A stretch of 64,000 nt of DNA from JAEUPI01 sp046348365 (lineage in GTDB: Bacteria > Pseudomonadota > Gammaproteobacteria > Burkholderiales > Burkholderiaceae_C): NCBI GenBank assembly GCA_046348365.1, contig JAXMEL010000001.1, forward strand, positions 1,240,001 through 1,304,000, in the 5' to 3' direction. The notes below the pieces were generated by a model, which did no database searches, was not told the origin of the DNA, and was given only the letters and a program-made list of their open reading frames with translations. A program made the translations under genes and the position numbers. Numbering within the stretch: the first letter of the stretch is position 1; each line of letters opens with the position of its first letter. Below, piece by piece: positions 26,852 through 38,452 of this stretch.

Positions 26852-28057
26852 ATGGCCAAGGAACGCAACAGCAACAGCCCCGCGCCTGCCCAACATGCAC
26901 CGGCGCGCAGCAGCACGACCACGCGCCGCCCGGTGGCACGCCGGCGCGACAGCGCCGTGCGCCCGGTGCGCGCCGGCGACACGCCGGCCGTGCTCGATGC
27001 GCGTGGCATCGAGCGCCACGTGGTGCAGGCCGCCGCGGCGCGCACGCAGGCCATCCAGGCCGGCGTGCTGCAGGATCTGCTCGCGCGCCACGCGCGCGGC
27101 GAAGCGCCGCAGGGCGTGATCGCCCAGCTGCAGACGCTGCTCGAAGGCGCCTCGACCGACGAGACGCGCGAGCTGCAGAAGCTGCTGTTCCGCGAGGGCA
27201 CGCCGGCAGGCCGCGCGCACGACCCCGACATCGAGCTGTCGGCGCGCTGGCGCGAGGGTGCCTATCCGTACCAGAACCTGCTCTCGCGCAAGAGCTACGA
27301 GAAGCAGAAGTACAAGCTGCAGGTGGAGCTGCTGAAGCTGCAGGCCTGGGTGAAGGAGACCGGCCAGCGCGTGGTGGTGCTGTTCGAGGGCCGCGACGCG
27401 GCCGGCAAGGGCGGCACCATCAAGCGCTTCATGGAGCATCTCAACCCCCGCGGCGCGCGCGTGGTGGCGCTCGAGAAGCCGAGCGAGGTCGAGCGCGGGC
27501 AGTGGTACTTCCAGCGCTACATCGAGCACCTGCCCACGCGCGGCGAGATCGTGATGTTCGACCGCAGCTGGTACAACCGCGCCGGCGTCGAGCGCGTGAT
27601 GGGCTTCTGCTCCGACAACGAATACGACGAGTTCATGCGCCAGGCGCCGGAGTTCGAGCGCCACCTGGTGCGCAGCGGCGTGCACTTCTTCAAGTTCTGG
27701 TTCTCGGTCAGCCGCGCCGAGCAGCGCCGCCGCTTCAAGGAGCGCCAGGTGCACCCGCTCAAGCAGTGGAAGCTGAGCCCGATCGACATGGCCTCGCTCG
27801 ACAAGTGGGACGAGTACACGCGCGCCAAGGAGGCGATGTTCCTGCACTGCGATACCTCCGACGCGCCGTGGACGGTGATCAAGAGCGATTGCAAGAAGCG
27901 CGCGCGCCTGAACGCGATGCGCTTCCTGCTGCACCGGCTGCCCTATGCGAAGAAGGACGTGCAGTCGCTCGGCGCGGTCGACCCGCTGATCGTCGGCCGG
28001 CCCTCGCTGGTGTCGAGCCGCGGCGACGACCAGCTCGCCTCGACCGGCAACGGCTGA
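26852..28057 (+). CDS. ppk2: Polyphosphate kinase 2 family protein
   Basis: A 401-residue PPK2 enzyme that transfers phosphate between polyphosphate and nucleotides. It has the Walker A GRDAAGKGGTIKRF (about residue 180), the lid-region arginines, and the Walker B-like MFDRSWYNRAGVERVMGF. Before the kinase domain is an unusually long basic N-terminus (about 130 residues, starting MAKERNSNSPAPAQHAPARS) of low complexity, which may bind polyphosphate or DNA. Direction of the reaction (NTP synthesis or polyP synthesis) is not settled by sequence. Followed by the ahcY promoter and riboswitch. Confidence 0.93.
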   Translation: MAKERNSNSPAPAQHAPARSSTTTRRPVARRRDSAVRPVRAGDTPAVLDARGIERHVVQAAAARTQAIQAGVLQDLLARHARGEAPQGVIAQLQTLLEGASTDETRELQKLLFREGTPAGRAHDPDIELSARWREGAYPYQNLLSRKSYEKQKYKLQVELLKLQAWVKETGQRVVVLFEGRDAAGKGGTIKRFMEHLNPRGARVVALEKPSEVERGQWYFQRYIEHLPTRGEIVMFDRSWYNRAGVERVMGFCSDNEYDEFMRQAPEFERHLVRSGVHFFKFWFSVSRAEQRRRFKERQVHPLKQWKLSPIDMASLDKWDEYTRAKEAMFLHCDTSDAPWTVIKSDCKKRARLNAMRFLLHRLPYAKKDVQSLGAVDPLIVGRPSLVSSRGDDQLASTGNG

Positions 28058-28119
28058 AACGCCGAAAAGCACCCGTTTCGGCGGTGGCATTTCACCGGCA
28101 GCAGCGCGGGCGCCGCTGC

Positions 28120-28125
28120 TAGAAT
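28120..28125 (+). promoter_or_regulatory. ahcY extended -10 promoter element
   Basis: TGC followed by TAGAAT forms an extended -10 box about 10 bases before the riboswitch begins. The -35 region is weak, as usual for extended -10 promoters. Confidence 0.55.
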
Positions 28126-28134
28126 GCGCGCCAG

Positions 28135-28206
28135 TTCCGAGGAGCGTTGCAAGGCCGCCTCAGGTCCCAGGCTCGGAGCTGCTTCCACTGCAACCGCGCT
28201 CACCCG
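28135..28206 (+). promoter_or_regulatory. SAH riboswitch upstream of ahcY-metF
   Basis: The RNA matches the S-adenosylhomocysteine riboswitch consensus. CCGAG (28137-28141) pairs with CTCGG (28172-28176), GAGCGTTGCA follows at once, and GCAACCGCGCTCACC (from 28190) closes the second stem and pseudoknot. Family knowledge: binding SAH turns expression on, so that the toxic by-product of methylation is hydrolysed. Its place in front of ahcY and metF fits exactly. Confidence 0.9.
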
Positions 28207-28218
28207 TCGACCGTGCGT

Positions 28219-28238
28219 CTGGGTGAGTCCGCACCCAG
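28219..28238 (+). promoter_or_regulatory. Hairpin in the ahcY leader, possible expression platform
   Basis: CTGGGTG and CACCCAG form a perfect 7-bp stem with a 6-base loop, just downstream of the aptamer and about 40 bases before the start codon. It could be the part that responds to ligand binding. Confidence 0.4.
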
Positions 28239-28281
28239 CATCGTCATCGGCCGGCGGGCACATCATTCGATGGAGCCGACG

Positions 28282-29718
<1,437 letters not shown>

Positions 29719-29726
29719 GGCCACGC

Positions 29727-30575
29727 GTGGGCACGATCGCCGAGCTGCCGATCAGCTTCGAGTTCTTCCCGCCCAACACGCCGGTGGGCAGCGAGAAGCT
29801 GAAGACCGTGGTGGCCGATCTGGCCGCCACGCGGCCGCAGTACTTCAGCGTGACCTACGGCGCCGGCGGCGCCACGCGCGACAAGACGCTGGCTACTGTG
29901 AGGCAGATCGCCGCGGCCGGCTTCGAGGCGGCGCCGCACCTGTCGTGCGTGGGCTCCACGCGCGAAGGCATCGCGCAGATCCTGCAGACCTACCGCGAGC
30001 AGAACATCCGCCGCATCGTGGCGCTGCGCGGCGACCTGCCGAGCGGCACCGCCACGGTGGGCGAGTTCCGCTACGCGGCCGAGCTGATCCGCTTCATCCG
30101 CCTCACGCAGGGCAACGACTGGCACATCGAGGCGGCCTGCTACCCAGAGGTGCACCCGCAGCAGCGCTACGCGAAGCGCGACCTGCAGTACTTCGCCGAC
30201 AAGATGGCCGCCGGCGCCGACTCGGCGATCACGCAGTTCTTCTACAACGCCGACGCGTACTTCCACTTCGTCGACGAGGCGCGCAAGCTCGGCGTCACGG
30301 CGCCGATCGTGCCGGGCATCATGCCGATCCTCAACTACTCGCGCATCGCGCAGTTCGGCGCGCGCGACGGCATCGACATCCCGCGCTGGGTGGCGATGAA
30401 GATGGAGGGCTACCTCGACGACGCCGAATCGATCCGCGCCTTCGGCCTCGACGTGGTGACGCGCCTTTGCGAGCGCCTGATCGCCGGCGGCGTGCCGGGG
30501 CTGCACTTCTACACGCTGAACCAGAGCGCGCTGTCGCTCGAGATCTGCCGGCGGCTCGGGCGCGTGCCGGCCTGA
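29727..30575 (+). CDS. metF: Methylenetetrahydrofolate reductase
   Basis: Reduces 5,10-methylene-THF to 5-methyl-THF with FAD, supplying the methyl group for homocysteine remethylation. It has 282 residues from GTG 29727 (VGTIAELPISFEFFPP), eight bases after the ahcY stop, with GAGG upstream. The family signatures are SFEFFPP, YGAGGATRDKT, ALRGDLP and TQFFYNADAYFHFVDEARKLG. Together with ahcY it forms a methyl-cycle operon under the upstream riboswitch. Confidence 0.96.
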   Translation: MGTIAELPISFEFFPPNTPVGSEKLKTVVADLAATRPQYFSVTYGAGGATRDKTLATVRQIAAAGFEAAPHLSCVGSTREGIAQILQTYREQNIRRIVALRGDLPSGTATVGEFRYAAELIRFIRLTQGNDWHIEAACYPEVHPQQRYAKRDLQYFADKMAAGADSAITQFFYNADAYFHFVDEARKLGVTAPIVPGIMPILNYSRIAQFGARDGIDIPRWVAMKMEGYLDDAESIRAFGLDVVTRLCERLIAGGVPGLHFYTLNQSALSLEICRRLGRVPA

Positions 30576-30630
30576 GCCGGGCGGGCACCCGGCGAACGGT
30601 GAGTTAGGCCCGTGCCGCCTCAGCGGCGGC

Positions 30631-31164
30631 TCAGCGAGTTGCCGCCGCGGGCACCAGCACCTGCTCGAGCCAGCGCGCCAGCGCATCGGGCCGCGCCGGC
30701 AGCACCTGCGCGCCGCCCGTGAAGGCCTGCCAGGCCTCGCGGTGGCGCGTGGCCACGGCCGTCAGCAACGGCACGCCCTGCGCCATCAGCTCCAGCAGCT
30801 CGGCGCGAAAGCCGGCGCCGTCGGCCTCCAGCTGGCCAAAGCGGTTGCAGATGACCAGCTCGGGCGCCTGGCCGAGCGCGGCGCGCAGCACGTTGCTCGC
30901 GCGCGCGAAGCCCTGCGGGTCGGCGCGGCATGCGGTGGAATCGCTGCCCAGCGGCTGCGACACGAGGTAGTCGTCGCCGGTGCGGATGTCTTGCAGCACC
31001 ATCTCGCGCGCGCAGTCCTTGCTGCCGCCGCGAACTTTCATCAGCAGGCCGCAGACGCGGCGGCCGCGCTCGCGCTGCTCGCGCGCCACGTCGGCCAGCA
31101 GCGCGTCGGTGTCGGCCGAACCGTCGGCAAGGACCGCGGCGACGGTGGAAGGTGTGTCGGACAT
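30631..31164 (-). CDS. DUF2478 family nucleotide-binding-like protein
   Basis: A 177-residue protein with the start at ATG 31164 (MSDTPSTVAAVLADGSADTDALLADVAREQRERG). The DUF2478 family is linked in several genomes to molybdenum or nucleotide handling, but its function is not established. Visible landmarks: CGLLMKVRGGSKDCAREMVLQDIRTG, then LGSDSTACRADPQGFARAS and LVICNRFGQLEADGAGFR. It lies 49 bases downstream of denD on the same strand and converges with metF. A role in the sugar-acid pathway is not suggested by its family. Confidence 0.75.
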   Translation of the reverse strand: MSDTPSTVAAVLADGSADTDALLADVAREQRERGRRVCGLLMKVRGGSKDCAREMVLQDIRTGDDYLVSQPLGSDSTACRADPQGFARASNVLRAALGQAPELVICNRFGQLEADGAGFRAELLELMAQGVPLLTAVATRHREAWQAFTGGAQVLPARPDALARWLEQVLVPAAATR

Positions 31165-31213
31165 GCAGCGGTGCTCGAAGTGCCCTGCCACTATAGCGAC
31201 AAAGCAGCGGCCT

Positions 31214-32251
31214 TCAGCGCCGCTGCGCGCGCTCGAACGCCGCTGCTGCGGCCTTGGCCTGCTCGGTGACCGCGCCCGGATGGTCGTGGATGTACTGCAG
31301 CACGATGTCGGTGAACGCGCGGTCGGGCTGCAGGCCCAGCTTCTCGGCGCGCGCGGCCACCGCGCCCTTGCTCCAGCCGCCGACGATGCGCACGATGGTG
31401 GGGTCCGGCACGTGCTTGACCAGCGCGCGCGTGGCCTTGCCGGCCACGGCTTCGAGCGCGTCGAGCATGTCGCTCACCGTCACGTTGAGCGCCGGCAGGT
31501 TCATGCCCGCGCGGCCGCCGAGCTGCGCCTGCGTGGCCTCGTAGACGGCGATCAGCCCGGCCACCGTGCTCGCCGGCGAGGCCACCGGGTGCGACACCGA
31601 CGGGTCGACCGGCAGGATCGCCTCCTGCCCCGCCAGCGGCTCGCGGATGATGCCGCTGAAGAACGAGCTGGCCGCGCCATTGGGCCGGCCCGGCCGCACC
31701 GTGACCGTGTTCAGCCGCGCCGAGCGGCCGTCGATGAAGCCCTTGCGCGTGTAGTCGGCCACCAGGTGCTCGCAGATCAGCTTGTGCGTGCCGTAGCTGG
31801 TCTGCGGCGTGGGCAGCGTGTCGTCGCGCACCAGCGGCGGCATCGGGTTGCTCGCGTCGGGGCCGTACACCGCCACCGAGCTGGAGAACACGAACCGCGG
31901 CACCGGCGCGCCGGCGGCCACGCCGGCGCGCAGCGCATCGAGCAGCGCGCGCGTGCTGTCGAGGTTGGAGCGCAGGCCGAGCTCGAAATCGGCCTCGCAT
32001 TCGCCCGACACCGCCGAGGCGAGATGGAACACGCCGTCGAAGCGGTCGGCCGCGAACGCCGCGCACTGCTGCAGCAGCGGCCCGGTGCGGGCCTCGACGC
32101 GCGCATCGGCCGCCAGGTCGGCCGGCGGGGCGAACTGGTCGGCGATCACCAGCTTGTCGATGGTCTGGCCCGCGAGCGAGCCCTTCGCGAGGAGGGTGCG
32201 CGCGAGCCGCGCGCCGACGAAACCGGCACCGCCGGTGATGAGCAGCTTCAT
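31214..32251 (-). CDS. denD: D-erythronate dehydrogenase
   Basis: NAD-dependent extended short-chain dehydrogenase that oxidises D-erythronate to 2-oxo-tetronate. It has 345 residues. The Rossmann motif is LLITGGAGFVGARLA at the N-terminus. The catalytic Y-x3-K is in TSYGTHKLICEHL, preceded by VFSSSVAVYG. Assignment to DenD rather than to a sugar epimerase rests on the neighbours otnI, otnC and otnK, which form the known tetronate pathway. It is the last gene of that minus-strand operon. Confidence 0.88.
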   Translation of the reverse strand: MKLLITGGAGFVGARLARTLLAKGSLAGQTIDKLVIADQFAPPADLAADARVEARTGPLLQQCAAFAADRFDGVFHLASAVSGECEADFELGLRSNLDSTRALLDALRAGVAAGAPVPRFVFSSSVAVYGPDASNPMPPLVRDDTLPTPQTSYGTHKLICEHLVADYTRKGFIDGRSARLNTVTVRPGRPNGAASSFFSGIIREPLAGQEAILPVDPSVSHPVASPASTVAGLIAVYEATQAQLGGRAGMNLPALNVTVSDMLDALEAVAGKATRALVKHVPDPTIVRIVGGWSKGAVAARAEKLGLQPDRAFTDIVLQYIHDHPGAVTEQAKAAAAAFERAQRR

Positions 32252-32256
32252 GATGG

Positions 32257-33042
32257 TCAGGCTTCCTTGTAGGGTTGGAACCAGGCGAGACCCGCCGACG
32301 TGGCCGCGCGCGGCTTGTACTCGGCGCCGAGCGGCACCTGCCAGCCGAGCCGGTCGATCAGCGCGAACAGGTACGGATGATGCAGCTCGCCGACGTCGGG
32401 CTCGTGCCGCTCGGGCACGCCGGCGAACTGGATGTGGCCCACGCGGCCGGTGGGCAGGTACTCGCGCAGCTTGGTCGCCACGTCGCCCTCGCTGATCTGG
32501 CAATGGTAGAGGTCGAACTGCACCTTCACGTTCGGCGCGCCGAGTTCGGTGACCACGGCATGCGCCTCGGCCTGGCGGCTGTAGAGGTAGCCCGGCGCGT
32601 CGCGCGGGTTCAGCGGCTCGAGCATGAGCGTGATGCCTTCGGCCGCGGCGATCGGTGCGGCCCAGCGCAGGTTGGCGATCAGCGTCGCGGCGCACGCGCT
32701 GCGCTCGCCGCCGGCCGGCACGGTGCCGGCCATCACGTGCACGCGCGCACAGCCGAGCGCGCGCGCATACGGCAGCGCCTGCTCGGTGAAGCTGCGGCGG
32801 AACTCGGCCTCGCGGCCGGGCAGCGCGGCGATGCCGCGCTCGCCGGGCGCGCCGGGCGGCGCGTTGATCAGCACCTGCTGCAGGCCGTGCTCGCGCAGGC
32901 GCGCCGCGACCTCGGCCGCCGGCGCCTCGTAGGGGAACTGGCATTCGACGCAGCGAAAGCCGTCGCGCGCCGCGGCGCCGAAGCGATCGAGGAACGCGTG
33001 TTCGGCGTACATCAGCGAGACATTGGCGGCGATGCGGGGCAT
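32257..33042 (-). CDS. otnI: 2-oxo-tetronate isomerase
   Basis: A 261-residue TIM-barrel enzyme of the hydroxypyruvate isomerase family that converts 2-oxo-tetronate to 3-oxo-tetronate. The start is ATG 33042 (MPRIAANVSLMYAEHAFLDRFGAAARDGFRCVECQFPY). Metal-site motifs typical of the family are LMLEPLNPRD, VKVQFDLYHCQISEGD, HIQFAGVPERHEPD and the final LGAEYKP. It is five bases from denD and seven from otnC. Confidence 0.9.
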   Translation of the reverse strand: MPRIAANVSLMYAEHAFLDRFGAAARDGFRCVECQFPYEAPAAEVAARLREHGLQQVLINAPPGAPGERGIAALPGREAEFRRSFTEQALPYARALGCARVHVMAGTVPAGGERSACAATLIANLRWAAPIAAAEGITLMLEPLNPRDAPGYLYSRQAEAHAVVTELGAPNVKVQFDLYHCQISEGDVATKLREYLPTGRVGHIQFAGVPERHEPDVGELHHPYLFALIDRLGWQVPLGAEYKPRAATSAGLAWFQPYKEA

Positions 33043-33049
33043 GGTGGCC

Positions 33050-33727
33050 TCACCAGCGGGTGCCGAAGGCGCGCGCGATGTCGTCGAGCTGCGCCTCGGT
33101 GAGCGGTTGCGGTTTGGTGGCACTCATCAACCACAGGCGTGCGGTTTCTTCCAGCTCCTCGAGCAGCGCCATCGCGGCTGCCGGCGAGCCGTGCCACACG
33201 TTGGGGCCGAGCCGCTCGTGCAGCACCGCGTGGATGCGGCGGCCCGCGCCGCGTGCGCGCTCGATGGCCAGCACCAGACGCGCCGCCATCTCGGGGCTGC
33301 CGGGGCGGAAGTACGGGATCAGCGGCACGTGGCCGACCTTCATCACCTGATACGGCGTGATCGGCGGCAGCACGTCGTCGGCCGACCACACGCCCTGCAG
33401 CGTCAGTGCCACCAGGTGCGTGGAATGCGTGTGCAGCACGCAGCGCGCCTCGGGCTCGGCGGCGTAGATGCGCCGGTGCAGCGTGAGCGTCTTGCTGGCG
33501 CGCTCGCCGGCGACCTGTTCACCCTGCGCCGACACCTGCGCCAGCGCGTCGGGCTGCAGCAAGCCGAGGCAGGCATCGGTGGGCGTGATCAGGTAGCCGG
33601 CGTCGTCGGGCAGGCGCACGCTGATGTTGCCCGCCGTGCCGGTGACGTAGCCGCGGTCGTACAGGCTCTTGCCGACGCGGCAGATCTCGCGCCGCAGTTC
33701 GTCTTCGCGCGGGGGTTCAGGTGTCAT
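33050..33727 (-). CDS. otnC: 3-oxo-tetronate 4-phosphate decarboxylase
   Basis: A class II aldolase-family zinc enzyme of 225 residues that decarboxylates 3-oxo-tetronate-4-phosphate to dihydroxyacetone phosphate. The start is ATG 33727 (MTPEPPREDELRREI). Motifs: VTGTAGNISVRLPD, the zinc ligands in VLHTHSTHLVAL and the downstream His in the IHAVLHERLGPNVWHGSP region. Its position between otnI and otnK supports OtnC over fuculose aldolase relatives. Confidence 0.9.
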   Translation of the reverse strand: MTPEPPREDELRREICRVGKSLYDRGYVTGTAGNISVRLPDDAGYLITPTDACLGLLQPDALAQVSAQGEQVAGERASKTLTLHRRIYAAEPEARCVLHTHSTHLVALTLQGVWSADDVLPPITPYQVMKVGHVPLIPYFRPGSPEMAARLVLAIERARGAGRRIHAVLHERLGPNVWHGSPAAAMALLEELEETARLWLMSATKPQPLTEAQLDDIARAFGTRW

Positions 33728-33737
33728 TGCCCGCCCA

Positions 33738-35021
33738 TCATCGACCACCTTCGTGCCCGAGCGCCTCGGCGAAGAACTCCGGCCCGCCGAAGTTGCCGCT
33801 CTTGAGCGCGAGCTTCAGCGGCCGGCCCTCGGCCAGCGTCCACGGCACGCCGGGGCAGATCGCCGGCCCGATGCGCAGCGCGCGCACACCCAGCGCCTGC
33901 ACCACCGCGCCCGAGGTCTCGCCGCCGGCCACCACGAGGCGCTTCACGCCGAGTTCCACCAGCCCCTGCGCGATCTGCGCCAGCGCGCGCTCCACCAGCT
34001 CGCCGGCGCGCGCGCTGCCCAGCTCGGCCTGCACGCCGCGCAAGGCCTCGGGCGCCGCCGTCGCGCTGACCAGCACCGGGCCTTGCGCCAGATGATGGCG
34101 CGCCCAGTGCAGCGCCTCGCCCACCGCCGGCTCGCCGCGCGCCAACGCGCGCGGATCGACGGTGAAAAGCGGCCGGCCCGCCGCGTGCCAGCGCGCGACC
34201 TGGCCGTTTGTCGCCACCGAGCACGAGCCCGAGATCACCGCGGCGGCGCCGCCCGCCGCGGGCAATGCAGCGGCGCGCTCGTCGAGCGCGAGCCAGCCGC
34301 GGCGCGCATACAGCGCCGGCAGCCCGAGCGCGAGCCCCGAGCCCGCGGTGAGCAGCGGCAGATCGGCGCAAGCCTCGGCGAGCACGCGCAGGTCGTCGTT
34401 GTCGATCGCATCGGCGATCGCGATACGCACGCCCTCGGCGCGCAGCGCCGCGATGCGCTCGCGCGTGGCCGGCACGCCGGCGCGCACGGTGTCGTAGCGC
34501 AGCAGGCCGACGCGCCCTTCGCACTGCGATTGCAGCACGCGCAGCAGGTTGGCGTCGGTCATCGGCGTCAGCGGATGGTCGCGCATGCCGGAGTCCGACA
34601 GCAGCTGGTCGGCCACGAACAGGTGGCCGCGGAAGATCGTGCGGCCGTTCTCGGGAAAGGCCGGGCAGGCGACGGTGAAGTCGGTGCCGAGCGCGGCCAT
34701 CATCGCCTCGGCCACCGGCCCGATGTTGCCGCGCGGCGTGGAATCGAAGGTCGAGCAGTACTTGAAGTAGAACTGGCGTGCGCCGGCCGCGCGCAGCCAC
34801 TGCAGCGCGGCGAGCGATTCGCGCACCGCGTCGTCGACCGGCGTGGTGCGCGACTTCAATGCCACCACCACCGCGTCGGCCTGCGCCGGCGGCGCGCCGC
34901 TGGGCACGCCGATCAGCTGCACCGTGCGCATGCCGGCGCGCACCAGCATGCTGGCCACGTCGGTCGCACCGGTGAAGTCGTCGGCGACGACACCGAGCAC
35001 CGGCGCAGCGGCGGCGGCCAT
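33738..35021 (-). CDS. otnK: 3-oxo-tetronate kinase (four-carbon acid sugar kinase)
   Basis: Phosphorylates 3-oxo-tetronate with ATP. It has 427 residues and belongs to the DUF1537 kinase family. The N-terminal substrate domain has VVADDFTGATDVASMLVRAG and FYFKYCSTFDSTPRGNIGP. The C-terminal nucleotide-binding domain has SGSCSVATNGQV and VAGGETSGAVVQALGVRALRIGP. The gene follows gntR by 17 bases and precedes otnC by 10, so all five are one operon. Confidence 0.92.
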   Translation of the reverse strand: MAAAAAPVLGVVADDFTGATDVASMLVRAGMRTVQLIGVPSGAPPAQADAVVVALKSRTTPVDDAVRESLAALQWLRAAGARQFYFKYCSTFDSTPRGNIGPVAEAMMAALGTDFTVACPAFPENGRTIFRGHLFVADQLLSDSGMRDHPLTPMTDANLLRVLQSQCEGRVGLLRYDTVRAGVPATRERIAALRAEGVRIAIADAIDNDDLRVLAEACADLPLLTAGSGLALGLPALYARRGWLALDERAAALPAAGGAAAVISGSCSVATNGQVARWHAAGRPLFTVDPRALARGEPAVGEALHWARHHLAQGPVLVSATAAPEALRGVQAELGSARAGELVERALAQIAQGLVELGVKRLVVAGGETSGAVVQALGVRALRIGPAICPGVPWTLAEGRPLKLALKSGNFGGPEFFAEALGHEGGR

Positions 35022-35038
35022 GGCCTGAGCCGGCCCTC

Positions 35039-35845
35039 TCAGCGGCGGCGCGGCTTGGCCGCGCCCTCCGGCCGCCCGCGCCGCCGGTTCGCCACCACGC
35101 CGCCGTCGTGCAGCCGCGCCTCGCCCTGCAGCAGGTGCGAGGTCGCGGCGCGGCGTGCCGCGGCGGCATCGCCCGCGGCGATCGCCTCGACGATGGCGCG
35201 GTGCTCGCCGCGCACCTGCTGCATCCAGTCGGCGCTGCGGGCTTCGTTGCCGCGCGTCACGCGCATGCCCTCGCGCAGGTACTGCTCCAGGAAGCCGAGC
35301 ATGCGGCCGAACTGCGGGTTGCCGGTGGCCTCGCCGATGGCGCGGTGAAAGCGCAGGTCTTCGTCGACCGCGTCGCGGCCTGCGGTGCTGGCGGCGTCGA
35401 TCGCGGCCAGCGCGCGGCGCAGCCCGGCGAGCTGCGAGCGCGTGATGCGCTGGGCCGCCAGCGCCGCCATCTCGCCCTCGATCACCCGCCGCAGCTCGAG
35501 CACCTGCACCACGGCCTCCACCGATTCGAGCACCGACGGGTCGAACGCCAGCGCGCGGTTCGGCGACAGCGGCGCGACGAAGACGCCCGAACCCTGGCGC
35601 GAGCTGAGCAGCCCGTGCGACTTGATCTGGTGCACCGCCTCGCGCACCACCGAGCGCGACACGCCGTGCGTGGCGGCGAGCTGGGCCTCGGTGGGCAGCC
35701 GGTCGCCGGGCTTCCAGGCGCCGCCTTCGAGCTGCTGCATCAGGCGCCGTGCGAGACGGTCCGACAGCCGCTCGGGGTGCAGCGGCTCGAAGCCGGCGCG
35801 CGCGCGGCGCTGGCGCGGCGCGGCAGGCGCTGCAGCGGTAGCCAT
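35039..35845 (-). CDS. FadR-subfamily GntR transcriptional regulator of the tetronate locus
   Basis: A 268-residue repressor-type protein. A winged-helix domain at about residues 25-95 (LSDRLARRLMQQLEGGAWKPGDRLPTEAQLAATHGVSRSVVREAVHQIKSHGLLSSRQGSGVFV) is followed by an FCD ligand domain whose metal-binding pattern appears in DEDLRFHRAIGEATGN and GEHRAIVEAIAAGD. The basic C-terminal tail (RRRGRPEGAAKPRRR) is unusual. It is the first gene of the otn operon and divergent from the importer, so it probably controls both; the inducer would be a four-carbon acid or oxo-acid. Confidence 0.9.
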   Translation of the reverse strand: MATAAAPAAPRQRRARAGFEPLHPERLSDRLARRLMQQLEGGAWKPGDRLPTEAQLAATHGVSRSVVREAVHQIKSHGLLSSRQGSGVFVAPLSPNRALAFDPSVLESVEAVVQVLELRRVIEGEMAALAAQRITRSQLAGLRRALAAIDAASTAGRDAVDEDLRFHRAIGEATGNPQFGRMLGFLEQYLREGMRVTRGNEARSADWMQQVRGEHRAIVEAIAAGDAAAARRAATSHLLQGEARLHDGGVVANRRRGRPEGAAKPRRR

Positions 35846-35855
35846 GGTCGTCAGG

Positions 35856-35866
35856 TTATCAGACAA
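35856..35866. promoter_or_regulatory. Candidate GntR/FadR operator
   Basis: TTATC A GACAA is a near-perfect palindrome (one mismatched pair) in the gap between the regulator and the importer genes, 11 bases before the regulator's start codon. FadR-type regulators commonly bind short TTGT/ACAA-type palindromes. Binding here is inferred. Confidence 0.45.
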
Positions 35867-35968
35867 CTTTGCAGGCCGCTCAGCGGGAAACTCCTTAACC
35901 ACGCCGCGAGGGCCGGCGCGTATCGTGCGCGGGTCGCCACCGGGGAGCCGCGCAGGCTCCGCAGACGC

Positions 35969-37042
<1,074 letters not shown>

Positions 37043-37109
37043 CGGCACGCAACGCATTCCAACCGGTGCACATGTCGACGCACCCACCTCACACCAAGGA
37101 GACCGCCCG

Positions 37110-38441
37110 ATGAGCCACGAATTCAACCGCCGCAAGTTCCTCGAGGGCACGGCCGGCGTCGCCGCCGGCGCCACGCTGGGTACCGGCACGCTGTTCGCGC
37201 CGGCGATCGTGCAGGCGCAGTCGCTGAGCTTCAAGCCCGAGAAGGGCGCCAAGCTGCGCGTGCTGCGCTGGAGCCGCTTCGTGCAGGGCGACATCGACGC
37301 CTACATGGCCAACGTCAAGCGGTTCACCGAGAAGACCGGCGTCGAGGTGCGCGTCGACAACGAGGGCTGGGAAGACGTGCGGCCCAAGGCCGCGGTGGCC
37401 GCCAACACCGGCGCCGGGCCCGACATCATCCTGTCGACCAACGACGACGCCAACCTCTACCCCGAGAAGCTGCTCGACGTGACCGACCTGGCCACCTACC
37501 TGGGCAAGAAGTACGGCGGCTGGTACCCGGCCTGCGAGGCCTATCTGCGCCCCGACGGCAAGAAGTGGATCGGCATTGCGCTGGGCGCGGCCGGTGCGAT
37601 GCTGGTCTATCGCGGCAGCCAGGTGAAGGCCGCCGGCTTCGACACCTTCCCCAAGGACACCACCGCCTTCCTGGCGCTGCTGAAGGCGCTGCATGCCAAG
37701 GGCACGCCGGCCGGTTTCGCGCTCGGCAACGCCACCGGCGACGGCCTGTGGTGCAACTGGCTGCTGTGGGCGTTCGGCGGCAAGCTGGTCGACGAGAACA
37801 ACAAGGTGGTGATCGACAGCGCCGAGACGCTGAAGGCGCTCGAGTACGCCAAGGAGATGTACGCCACGTTCATCCCGGGCACGCTGTCGTGGCTGGACCC
37901 GAACAACAACAAGGCCTTCCTCGACGGCCAGATCAGCCTGACGAACAACGGCATCTCGATCTACTACGCGACCAAGACCTCGACCGACCAGAAGGTGCGC
38001 GACCTGAAGGAGGACGTGCAGCACGCGCAGTACCCGGTCGGACCGGTGGGCGTGCCGACCGAGTCGCACCTGTTCTTCAACCAGATGGTGATGAAGTACA
38101 CCAAGTACCCGCAGGCGGCCAAGGAGTTCCTGCGCTTCATGATGGAAACCGAGCAGTTCGATCCCTGGCTCACCGCCGCCGGCGGCTACATCGCGCCGCC
38201 GCTGGCCGAGTACACCAAGCTGCCGGTCTGGACGGTGGACCCGAAGCACACGCCGTACCGTGATTGCGTGAAGAACCTGCGCCCGGCCGGCTATGCCGGC
38301 AAGCTGGGCTACGCGTCGGCCGGCGCGGCGGCGGACTTCATCGTCGTCAACATGGTGGCCGAGGCGGCGAGCGGCTCGAAGACGCCGAAGGAAGCCGCCG
38401 AGCGGGCGCAGAAGCGGGCGGAGAGGTACTACAAAGTCTGA
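37110..38441 (+). CDS. ABC importer solute-binding protein, Tat-exported
   Basis: A 443-residue periplasmic receptor of the carbohydrate-binding family 1. The N-terminus has a twin-arginine signal (NRRKFLEGTAG, then a hydrophobic stretch to APAIVQAQ), which suggests export in folded form. The body shows the usual two-lobed pattern (RVDNEGWEDVRPKAAVAANTGAGPDIILSTNDD). Genome context suggests that it binds a four-carbon sugar acid such as erythronate or threonate; this is an inference. AAGGAG lies shortly upstream of the start. Confidence 0.92.
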   Translation: MSHEFNRRKFLEGTAGVAAGATLGTGTLFAPAIVQAQSLSFKPEKGAKLRVLRWSRFVQGDIDAYMANVKRFTEKTGVEVRVDNEGWEDVRPKAAVAANTGAGPDIILSTNDDANLYPEKLLDVTDLATYLGKKYGGWYPACEAYLRPDGKKWIGIALGAAGAMLVYRGSQVKAAGFDTFPKDTTAFLALLKALHAKGTPAGFALGNATGDGLWCNWLLWAFGGKLVDENNKVVIDSAETLKALEYAKEMYATFIPGTLSWLDPNNNKAFLDGQISLTNNGISIYYATKTSTDQKVRDLKEDVQHAQYPVGPVGVPTESHLFFNQMVMKYTKYPQAAKEFLRFMMETEQFDPWLTAAGGYIAPPLAEYTKLPVWTVDPKHTPYRDCVKNLRPAGYAGKLGYASAGAAADFIVVNMVAEAASGSKTPKEAAERAQKRAERYYKV

Positions 38442-38452
38442 TCGCACGAGTC

